In this document: positions 16,434-22,730 of the stretch, one piece after another
Layout of the letters: the number at the start of each line of letters is the position of its first letter
Position numbering within the stretch: position 1 is the stretch's first letter
Assembly: GCA_020402745.1 (NCBI GenBank)
Contig: JADBYZ010000013.1
Coordinates: 244,863 to 308,862, forward strand
Length of the DNA stretch: 64,000 nucleotides
Origin: Phenylobacterium sp.
Lineage (GTDB): Bacteria > Pseudomonadota > Alphaproteobacteria > Caulobacterales > Caulobacteraceae
Direction of reading: 5' to 3'
The notes under the pieces: model-generated
Told to the model about the DNA's origin: nothing
The model's database searches: none
Seen by the model: the letters and a program-made list of their open reading frames with translations, nothing else
Translations under genes and position numbers: made by a program

Positions 16434-16510
16434 TGGCGCGCCCGGAACGATTCGAACGTCCGACCCTCAGATTCGTAGTCTGATGCTCTATCCAGCTGAG
16501 CTACGGGCGC
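16434..16510 (-). tRNA. tRNA-Arg(ACG), copy 1
   Basis: A 77-nt cloverleaf with encoded CCA. The acceptor stem GCGCCCG/CGGGCGC is fully paired, the anticodon loop CTACGAA gives anticodon ACG, and the T loop is GTTCGAATC. It is identical to copy 3 over the mature tRNA. Homology with copy 3 stops 28 nt upstream inside the -10 element (AACAAC in place of AACCTA on the plus strand), so this copy probably lacks its own promoter. Confidence 0.9.
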
Positions 16511-16538
16511 GCACCGCCTTGCGGCGAGGGCGCGGAAC
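16434..16538 (-). repeat. 105-bp direct repeat DR1 (tRNA-Arg plus 28 bp upstream)
   Basis: The block is shared with 18715-18819 and 20928-21032. It runs from the tRNA 3' end to GCGGAAC. In copies 1 and 2 the similarity continues for another ~580 bp through phyH'. In copy 3 it ends. The block behaves like the duplicated attachment-like unit of the array. Confidence 0.8.
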
Positions 16539-16617
16539 AACGACATCGAGGAGCCCGTCTGCCGAACCCAGGAATCTGCAAACATCTTTGTGTCGGCGGA
16601 GGTGCGCGGATAAGCAT

Positions 16618-17109
16618 GACCGAGTTCCCCAGTTGGCGGCTCAATGCGCGTTCGCAGCACCCGGCGGCGTCAGTCGGCCCCGGCTCCTCTGGAGCCTGCC
16701 CGCCATCCTCTGGCACACCGACCTTCCCCGCACGCGCGAGGCCGGCTGCCCCGGGGTCCAGGCCTTCACCTTCCTGTCGCCGGTCGGCCCGGGCGCGGGC
16801 GGAACCCTCGTCGCCGCCGGCTCGCACCGGCTGCTGAATGACAAGGGCGAGCTGAGGTCGAAGGCCGCCAAGGCCCGCCTGCGCGCCCTGCCGTCCTTCA
16901 CCCACCTGATGGACCCGGCCCACCCCGACCGCCCCATCGCCCCCGGCCCCCTGGGCGAGGCCGACGGCGTTCCCATCGAGGTGGTGGAGCTGACCGGCGC
17001 CCCCGGCGACCTCTGGCTGATGGACATCCGGGCCCTGCATACGGCTGCGCCGAATGCGTCAACTGCGCCGAGGCTGATGATGACGTGGCGGTTCCTGAGG
17101 GAGGGGTGA
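16618..17109 (+). pseudogene. phyH' copy C, 5'-truncated phytanoyl-CoA dioxygenase-like gene
   Basis: The open frame (about 164 codons) keeps the C-terminal half of a PhyH-type Fe(II)/2-oxoglutarate dioxygenase: the HTD of the HxD iron motif in ILWHTDLPR, GVQAFTFLSPVGPG, GGTLVAAGSHRLL, and the distal histidine in RALHTAAPN, ending LMMTWRFLREG. The first 80-100 residues expected for this family are absent. The frame upstream runs into the tRNA, and no start codon with a ribosome site is visible. The sequence is about 90% identical to copy D and the protein is well kept, so some selection or recent gene conversion is possible. Confidence 0.75.
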
Positions 17110-17114
17110 GGGCG

Positions 17115-17246
17115 TCAGAGCAAGGTGGCCGCCGTCATGGCCATGCAATGCGGTCGAAGCTCTTTCTCGGGACCCTTCCGAAAGCCGAGTGAGCGCATCA
17201 GGGCGCCCGTGATCTCGCCCCCCTGATCGTTCCCCGGTTGTGGGGG
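17115..17246 (-). pseudogene. 44-codon coding-like remnant downstream of phyH' copy C
   Basis: A minus-strand open segment ends with TGA at the TCA boundary, the same position where the Sel1 frame ends beside remnant B. It reads EITGALMRSLGFRKGPEKEL followed by RPHCMAMTAATLL. Part of the nucleotide sequence (GGCCATG...CGGTCGA) resembles the 3' end of the Sel1 gene at 14.74 kb. It has no start codon and is probably the tail of the gene that originally converged on phyH. Confidence 0.3.
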
Positions 17247-17266
17247 TCACGAGACCCGATGTCCAC

Positions 17267-18547
17267 TCAGGTGGGTAAAGTTGGCCGAGGGGTGGGGCGG
17301 CCGGCGTCACTCAGATCTGCGCCGCTATCATGATCACCTTCTCTCCCACCCTCCGCCAACGCTGCGCAAACGACGGCAAGGAGTCTGCCGCGCTCCTTCT
17401 CGGAAAGGTCTGCCGGATTGGGTACGTAGACAACGTTTTCGATGAGACCCTTCGCCGTTGCAGTTTGATCCGGCGCGAGCGCTCGCAGACTGGTCGCCCC
17501 TCGCGTGGCGTCGAAACCGGCGGCGCGCAGGCGATCTATGACCCCAACCGGATCGGAGGCGCGAACGGGCATGAGCCAGAACGCTGAGGTCTGAACACAG
17601 CCACCTACCTGGGCGTTCTCTGGCAAAGCATCCACGAAGGCGCGACCGATTCGGCGACGAAACTCGGGATCGGGCGACGCCGCAATTCGGCGCGCCATCA
17701 GCGAGACCAGTCGTCTCGGCGGCTGTTTCCTTATCGCCTCAAGTAGGTCCTGCCCGCCAAAGCCACGAGCCGCGCCGCCAATGACCGAGTCAGGGTCACG
17801 CCCTGAGGCGGCGATCGCCCTTATCACCCCTGCATAAACCCACGGTGTGCTCGCAAGCTTCAGAATCAAATACTTCACGGCCCGGGCGCGGAACCATCGC
17901 TCCTTGAGAAGGTCATAAGTCTCGAGCCGCTGCCGGACGCGCGCCGCCAAATCTGGATCGCGAAACACAGCGACCCCACCACCGAGGGCGGTCCTGCGCT
18001 TGATCGGTCCGAAGCTAAAGAGTGTCACATCGGCGTCTGACAAACCTTGATACCCGTTGCCTGAGAAGGCCTGGGCGGCGTCCTCGACAACGAGCACGCC
18101 ACGCTTCCTGAGTTCGGCTGCATCCCAAACTTCGCTGACGCCGCCATACAGTTGCGTCACGACACACAATCTCGCCCCGCATCGCCCTTGGGCGTTCAAC
18201 AAGGTGTCGGGCTCCGGCGCCAGGGTCGCCAGGTCGAGATCAACCGCTTCGATGGTCAGATCATGCGCCCGCACGATGTCGGCCATGTTCTGGATGTTGA
18301 TGCCGGACATCAGGACACTTGACTGCGGCGGCGGCCCCACTTCGCTCAGCAGGGCGTCGAACACTGTCCGCACGGACAGGCCGATCACCACGCGCCCGGG
18401 TGCGAAGTACTTCTCGACCACGGCTTCGGCGACCCTTGTGTCGTCCCTTGACACGGGTGCTCCCATCGCCGCCCAAAGGAGATCGCCCCAACCGATATCG
18501 AGTTTCAAGCGACTGTGCATCAGCTCTATCCAGCGCAGCAGGGACAC
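17267..18547 (-). CDS. DegT/DnrJ/EryC1/StrS-family PLP-dependent aminotransferase
   Basis: A 426-residue sugar-aminotransferase-fold protein. The conserved EDAAQAFSG block (155-163) and the Schiff-base Lys183 in FSFGPIKRRTALGGG are present, together with the NxQN-type region near 85. Family members transaminate keto-sugars for cell-surface polysaccharides or antibiotics. There are no neighbouring sugar genes here, so the pathway is unknown. The C-terminal 30 residues are charged and proline-rich and may be poorly conserved. It is the only gene between phyH' copy C and tRNA copy 2, facing right to left. Codon use is less GC-rich than the core genome. Confidence 0.82.
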   Translation of the reverse strand: MSLLRWIELMHSRLKLDIGWGDLLWAAMGAPVSRDDTRVAEAVVEKYFAPGRVVIGLSVRTVFDALLSEVGPPPQSSVLMSGINIQNMADIVRAHDLTIEAVDLDLATLAPEPDTLLNAQGRCGARLCVVTQLYGGVSEVWDAAELRKRGVLVVEDAAQAFSGNGYQGLSDADVTLFSFGPIKRRTALGGGVAVFRDPDLAARVRQRLETYDLLKERWFRARAVKYLILKLASTPWVYAGVIRAIAASGRDPDSVIGGAARGFGGQDLLEAIRKQPPRRLVSLMARRIAASPDPEFRRRIGRAFVDALPENAQVGGCVQTSAFWLMPVRASDPVGVIDRLRAAGFDATRGATSLRALAPDQTATAKGLIENVVYVPNPADLSEKERGRLLAVVCAALAEGGREGDHDSGADLSDAGRPTPRPTLPT

Positions 18548-18714
18548 TCAGCCCTGCAGACCAGCATAACGGTAAGCCCGCAACACCATGAAGTCGCGTC
18601 GATCGCTTCTTCAGATAGGCGCGCGCCCGCGCCGGGGCGCTTGGATGTGGCCGAGGAGGGTGCGCCCTGCGCAGCGGTGCAGGACCAAATTCCTTCCGCT
18701 TAGCTAGAAGAAAA

Positions 18715-18791
18715 TGGCGCGCCCGGAACGATTCGAACGTCCGACCCTCAGATTCGTAGTCTGATGCTCTATCCAGCTGAGCTAAGGGCAC
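18715..18791 (-). tRNA. tRNA-Arg(ACG), copy 2, decayed acceptor stem
   Basis: Identical to copies 1 and 3 except for two bases at the 5' end, giving GTGCCCT in place of GCGCCCG. This creates a U-G wobble at position 2-71 and a U-C mismatch at 7-66, while the 3' strand and CCA remain intact. The promoter-proximal bases are also lost, as in copy 1. Probably a non-functional duplicate. Confidence 0.75.
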
Positions 18792-18819
18792 GCACCGCCC
18801 TGCGGCGAGGGCGCGGAAC
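18715..18819 (-). repeat. 105-bp direct repeat DR2
   Basis: Second copy of the tRNA-plus-upstream block. It continues into phyH' copy D. The whole unit 18715-19397 parallels 16434-17115 with roughly 90% identity. Confidence 0.8.
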
Positions 18820-18914
18820 AACGACACCGAGGAGCCCGTTGGCCGGACCCAAGAATCTGCAAACATCTTTGTATCGGCTGGGGTCGCGCGGATAAGCATG
18901 ACCACGTCCCCCAC

Positions 18915-19391
18915 ATGGCGGCTCAATGCTCGTTCTCAGCACCCGACGGCCTCAGCCGGCCCCGGCTCCTCTGGAGCCTGCCCGCCATCCTCTGGCACAC
19001 CGACGTCCCCCGAGCGCCCCAGGCCGGCTGCCCCGGGGTCCAGGTCTTCACCTTCCTGTCGCCGGTCGGCCCGGGCGCGGGCGGAACCCTCGTCGCCGCC
19101 GGCTCGCACCGGCTGCTGAATGATGAGGGCGAGCTGAGGTCGAAGGCCATCAAGGCCCGGCTGCGCGCCCTGCCGCCCTTCGCCCGCCTGATGGACCCGG
19201 CCCACCCCGACCGCCCCGCCGCCCCCGGCCCCCTGGGCGAGGCCGATGGCGTTCCCATCGAAGTGGTGGAGCTGACCGGCGCCCCCGGCGACCTTTTGCT
19301 GATGGACATGAGGGCCCTGCACACGGCCGCGCCGAATGCGTCGGCAGCGCCGAGGCTGATGATGACGTGGCGGTTCTTGGGGGAGGGGTGA
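18915..19391 (+). pseudogene. phyH' copy D, 5'-truncated phytanoyl-CoA dioxygenase-like gene
   Basis: A 158-codon frame from ATG at 18915 (MAAQCSFSAPDG) to TGA at 19389-19391. It has the same C-terminal dioxygenase half as copy C: HTD in ILWHTDVPR, AAGSHRLLNDEG, RALHTAAPNASAAPRLMM. An N-terminal domain is missing and there is no Shine-Dalgarno at the ATG. The substitutions relative to copy C are mostly conservative, so the protein may be expressed as a fragment, but I treat it as a remnant. Confidence 0.7.
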
Positions 19392-19608
19392 GAAGATCAG
19401 GGGCGCCAGAACCGGTCCATCTATCGCCAAAGCGCCGGGAATCCGGTCAATCGCCTTCCCACCCTTCGAGCGCAAATGGATTGAGGAACTGTCGCCCCCA
19501 AAGAAACCGACGGTCCACCTCATTCAAGCCCGCTTCTTGCCCTTACCTCAGCTTCCCGGAGCCACCGGTTTCCCCATTACGAAGCCTGTGGCATTCATCG
19601 TCTGGTAG
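19390..19608 (+). other. coding-like remnant without a start codon
   Basis: In frame with the TAG at 19606, the sequence reads ...FPPFERKWIEELSPPKKP, then VHLIQARFLPLPQLPGATG, then FPITKPVAFIVW. The residue composition is protein-like. There is no ATG, GTG or TTG with a ribosome site in this frame before the phyH' stop. It may be the severed C-terminus of an inserted gene. Confidence 0.3.
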
Positions 19609-19631
19609 GTCGTGTCGGAGGCTAGCATTCC

Positions 19632-20006
19632 ATGGATCAATCCCCGCCACGAGGCGACAACCGCTACCGTACCCACCGTTCAGTGAAGTGCTATGTTGCA
19701 GAACTGATTGTGGGCACCGGTGGCGCCACATTTTATCTGAACCAATCCGCAGAGCGCGTTATCCATCTTTTCCCAGGCGGCATCGAGAAGGTCGTTTACA
19801 GGACACGCTTCTATCCTTTGCTGCCAAGTGAGATGCTCGCCGAACTCGCCAAGTCTCACCAACGGCGCGGATGTATGGTTATGGTGGGAGGGAAAGCTCT
19901 CTACCCCGACGATACCGAGCAGTCATTCGTACCATTTCCGTTTATTGAAATTACGCCTCAGAGTGAGCGTTTACGCTTCGAGGCGATCCTCCGATCACGT
20001 GAATAA
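19632..20006 (+). CDS. hypothetical protein, first gene of a two-gene unit
   Basis: A 124-residue protein starting MDQSPPRGDNRYRTHRSVK. I do not recognise a family. It has a strand-rich centre (CYVAELIVGTGGATFYLNQS, then VIHLFPGGIEKVVYRTRFYP) and a PFPFIEITP motif near the end. No membrane segment or signal peptide is visible. Base composition is lower in GC than the core. The next frame begins within a few bases of its stop, so the two are probably co-transcribed and may act together. Confidence 0.6.
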   Translation: MDQSPPRGDNRYRTHRSVKCYVAELIVGTGGATFYLNQSAERVIHLFPGGIEKVVYRTRFYPLLPSEMLAELAKSHQRRGCMVMVGGKALYPDDTEQSFVPFPFIEITPQSERLRFEAILRSRE

Positions 20007-20011
20007 CGTCC

Positions 20012-20800
20012 TTGGCTTACAAAGACCGCGTTAAGGCAGCGCATTTAGGATGGATCATGGTGCCAACCGGAAAAACCTCCCCAGAACAGCTTCTCGCTCT
20101 GCTTCAGGCTGCTATCGAAAACGCACCAGCTTTCGACTCCCAAACGCCGCTCACTGATGAAGAGGTGCGATGGCTAGGCAGGGCAGATGCTTTGATAGAC
20201 GCTTCCGGTTTGCTGAGCGCAATCGCCAGTTTTAGGTCTGCGCGCCAGAAAATAGGAATTTATAATCTATTTAGTCGAAACGATCTTCTTTTACCTCTTC
20301 ATGACGCTTTCAGCCGAGTAGAGTTGCAAGTTCCGGCGTCAATGCGGGGCTCTTTTATTGCGGGCGGAGATACATGGAACGGGTATGCGGCTCTCGTAAG
20401 GTTTATGCAGACCGAATGTGAGGACCTTTTTATTATCGACCCTTATATCAATTCAGCTCTATTCATCGAGTTGGCGCCGCATGTGAAAGCGGAGGAGGGG
20501 CTGCGCTGCCTGACGGCCAAACGTGCAGAGAACCATCATGCCTTGCTAGCTGCGTCGCAGAAATGGGCAGGAGACCCGATCTCAAAAGCTATACACGTCG
20601 CGGTGCGATACACCCTGCCTGCCAACCTTCATGACCGACTAATCATCGTCGATCGTCGAGATGTATGGCTCGTTTCACAATCTCTGAAAGATATTGCGAA
20701 ACGCGCGCCAGCATCAATCTCGCGGGCAGAGCCAGAACTTGGACAACTAAAGTTACAGCATTACGAGAGCGTGTGGGAACGAAGCGATCAGTTGGACTAG
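20012..20800 (+). CDS. PLD-superfamily-like protein of unknown function
   Basis: 262 residues from a TTG at 20012; alternatively 247 residues from ATG at 20057, which has AGGA eight bases upstream and may be the real start. The C-terminal half looks like a phospholipase-D-fold domain. It has a strand LFIIDPYINSALFIEL, a core YTLPANLHDRLIIVD in which the usual HxK is HDR, and VWLVSQSLKDIAKRAPASIS in place of the GSxN strand. This HDR-type domain occurs in many uncharacterised proteins of defence-like loci. The N-terminal half is helical with no recognised motif. One PLD half only, so a dimer is expected if it is active. Lower GC than its surroundings. Confidence 0.65.
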   Translation: MAYKDRVKAAHLGWIMVPTGKTSPEQLLALLQAAIENAPAFDSQTPLTDEEVRWLGRADALIDASGLLSAIASFRSARQKIGIYNLFSRNDLLLPLHDAFSRVELQVPASMRGSFIAGGDTWNGYAALVRFMQTECEDLFIIDPYINSALFIELAPHVKAEEGLRCLTAKRAENHHALLAASQKWAGDPISKAIHVAVRYTLPANLHDRLIIVDRRDVWLVSQSLKDIAKRAPASISRAEPELGQLKLQHYESVWERSDQLD

Positions 20801-20927
20801 GCGCTCCAGAGCTAAAGATATGAGATTTAGAAGCTTGCACCATCGCTCACGGCACGCATCGGTCAAATCCGGCGAGATCCGAGAGCGGTATCGATCACCG
20901 TGGAGTGTCGTGGCTGACGAGAAAAAA

Positions 20928-21004
20928 TGGCGCGCCCGGAACGATTCGAACGTCCGACCCTCAGATTCGTAGTCTGATGCTCTATCCAGCTGAGCTACGG
21001 GCGC
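20928..21004 (-). tRNA. tRNA-Arg(ACG), copy 3, the likely functional gene
   Basis: A 77-nt tRNA with all arms paired and encoded CCA. It is the only copy with a full promoter upstream (21030-21058) and with six Ts directly after the 3' end on the transcribed strand. It borders the core genome to the right. Confidence 0.95.
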
Positions 21005-21032
21005 GCACCGCCTTGTGGCGAGGGCGCGGAAC
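20928..21032 (-). repeat. 105-bp direct repeat DR3 (right end of the array)
   Basis: Third copy of the tRNA block. Similarity to DR1 and DR2 ends at 21032, inside the -10 element. To the right lies unique core sequence. Confidence 0.8.
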
Positions 21033-21058
21033 CTAGTCGCACGGGCGGGAAAGCGCAA
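21030..21058 (-). promoter_or_regulatory. promoter of tRNA-Arg copy 3
   Basis: On the minus strand, TTGCGC (21058-21053), a 17-nt spacer and TAGGTT (21035-21030) form a housekeeping-type promoter placing the transcript start about 19 nt before the mature tRNA. The ACTAGGTTC around the -10 also resembles the Caulobacter GCTANAWC pattern. Confidence 0.6.
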
Positions 21059-21085
21059 GCGGGGGGCGGGAGATTCCTTGCCCGG

Positions 21086-22144
21086 TCAGCTGCGGCGGTC
21101 GCGCCAGGCGGGGGGGCCTTCGCCGGGGTTGGCGTCGGGCCAGGGGGTGGCTTCGAAGACGCCCCGGGCGACCGCGCGGGCCAGGGTGTCGGCGGCCAGG
21201 GCGCCCAGGCGGGCGAGGGCGGCGTCTCCGCCCTCCAGGGGCCGGCGGGCGGTGGAGAGGGCGAAGACCACGTCGCCGTCGAAGGGGGCGTGGACGGGCC
21301 GGATGGCGCGCGCGAGGCCATCCTGGGCCATGACGGCGAGGCGTTTGGCCTGGGCCGGGGTGAGGGCGACGTCGGTGGCGACGCAGGCGATCGTCGTGTT
21401 CTGGCGGGCGCCCGCCGGGGGCGGGGCCTTGGCCGGGCCCCACTGGCCGGGGCCGGCGCGCAGGCCGTCGAGGGGCAGGCCGCCGAACTCGCCGTCGATC
21501 TCGAAGGGGGCGGCCCAGAAGGTGCGGCCGTCGGGGGCCGTGACCGAGCCCCAGCTGTTGACGCAGACCAGGGCCCCCACGGCGCCGTCCGCCGAGAGGA
21601 CGGAGGCCGATCCGGTCCCGCCCTTCAGCCCGCCCGCCGCCGCGCCGTAGCCGGCGCCTGCCGTGCCCAGGGCGAAGTCGGCGTCGGCGGCGGCGCAGGC
21701 CCGCCGGCCCAGCTCGCGATAGGGCGGATCCTCGCCCCAGGCCTTGTCGCCGCCATTGGCGAGGTCGAAGAGGATGGCCGCGGGCACGACGGGCGAGGGC
21801 GGCACGCCCGGCCGGTCGGCGAGGCGGAAGCCCCGGCCCCGGGCCCCCAGCCAGGCCACGGCGCCGTCGGCGGCGGCCAGGCCCCAGACCGAACCGCCGG
21901 ACAGGACGACGGTGTCGACGGCCTCCACCAGGTTTTCGGGCGCCAGGGCGTCGGTCTCCCGAGTGCCGGGCCCGCCGCCGCGCACGTCCACGGCGCAGAC
22001 GGCCCGGGCCTCGGGCAGGATCACCGTCACGCCGGTGCGCGCGCCGGCGTCCTCCGCCTGGCCGACGGCGAGGCCGGGAACGTCGGTGATGAGGTTGCGG
22101 GGGCCGGGCGCCGGGTTGGCGCCGCCCTTGGAGGCGGCGCTCAT
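21086..22144 (-). CDS. P1 family (DmpA/NylC-like) self-cleaving peptidase/amidase
   Basis: 352 residues of the DmpA/OAT-like N-terminal nucleophile superfamily. The protein should cleave itself between Asn249 and Thr250 in the motif RQNTTIACVATDVA, as NylC does before its threonine nucleophile. Other conserved features are NLITDVPGLAVGQ at the start, the GVTVILPE strand, VLSGGSVWGLAAADG, and the glycine-rich YGAAAGGLKGG region. Natural substrates vary (beta-peptides, D-aminopeptides, nylon oligomers) and cannot be deduced. It overlaps the following minus-strand gene's stop by an ATGA junction. Confidence 0.88.
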   Translation of the reverse strand: MSAASKGGANPAPGPRNLITDVPGLAVGQAEDAGARTGVTVILPEARAVCAVDVRGGGPGTRETDALAPENLVEAVDTVVLSGGSVWGLAAADGAVAWLGARGRGFRLADRPGVPPSPVVPAAILFDLANGGDKAWGEDPPYRELGRRACAAADADFALGTAGAGYGAAAGGLKGGTGSASVLSADGAVGALVCVNSWGSVTAPDGRTFWAAPFEIDGEFGGLPLDGLRAGPGQWGPAKAPPPAGARQNTTIACVATDVALTPAQAKRLAVMAQDGLARAIRPVHAPFDGDVVFALSTARRPLEGGDAALARLGALAADTLARAVARGVFEATPWPDANPGEGPPAWRDRRS

Positions 22145-22629
22145 TCCGCGATCAGGGTGACGCCGGGGGCGTCCTTTACCGGGCGGGCGGGGGGCGTGGT
22201 GGGGTTGGAGGGGTAGCGTCGGCCGTCGAAGGCCAGGGCGGCCTCATAGGCCGGGCCCGCGCCGCCCCCCGAAACCATGACGCCGATGTCCTTCCAGCCC
22301 TGATGCCGGGTCTCCAGGACGCGGATGGGCGGGCGGGTGACCGAGGCGCGCATCACGGTGCGATAGCCCTGGCCCGTCCGCTGGAGCACGAGCGTCACGC
22401 AGCCGCCGCTGCCGCAATAGTCGCGGCTGGTCACATGGACGACCACCTCATCCTGGCCGTCGCCGTTGAGGTCGGTTTCCGCGGCCAGGAAGGGGACATC
22501 GGTCGGCGACTGGAGGGTCTGGTTGATGTGGGCCTGGAGCGCGGCTGGCCCAGCCCCGGCGGCCTCCGAGGCCACGGCGTCGGAGGACAGCGCCCAGAAG
22601 ACAAGCGTGGCGGCGACTCTTCCCAGCAT
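22141..22629 (-). CDS. secreted hypothetical protein
   Basis: A 162-residue protein with a signal peptide (MLGRVAATLVFWALSSDAVASEA). The mature part carries a DLNGDGQDEVVVHV stretch, an FG-GAP/EF-hand-like calcium-loop pattern, followed by a YCGSGGC cysteine pair and GWKDIGVMVSGGG. Such domains are common in small periplasmic proteins of unknown role. It is translationally coupled to the P1 peptidase and may assist or accompany it. Confidence 0.72.
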   Translation of the reverse strand: MLGRVAATLVFWALSSDAVASEAAGAGPAALQAHINQTLQSPTDVPFLAAETDLNGDGQDEVVVHVTSRDYCGSGGCVTLVLQRTGQGYRTVMRASVTRPPIRVLETRHQGWKDIGVMVSGGGAGPAYEAALAFDGRRYPSNPTTPPARPVKDAPGVTLIAE

Positions 22630-22730
22630 TGAGGCCTCCTGACGGTGATGCTGACCTTCTACGCCTAAGGCGTTCCTTGTCCAAACGCGCGGGTCTATAG
22701 GTCCAAGGGTTCCCGCGTCGTGAGGCCCCC

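Noticed and set aside
16399-16617. The open frame from 16399 through the tRNA as the N-terminus of phyH' copy C
   Set aside because: It translates the antisense of a tRNA and has no dioxygenase features before ILWHTD, so it is accidental continuity.
13073-21032. A CRISPR array as the source of the repeats
   Set aside because: The repeats are hundreds of bases long, few, coding-derived and irregularly spaced; no cas genes.
21290-22216. A plus-strand frame antisense to the P1 peptidase
   Set aside because: Glycine/arginine/alanine-rich shadow of a gene with clear active-site motifs on the other strand.
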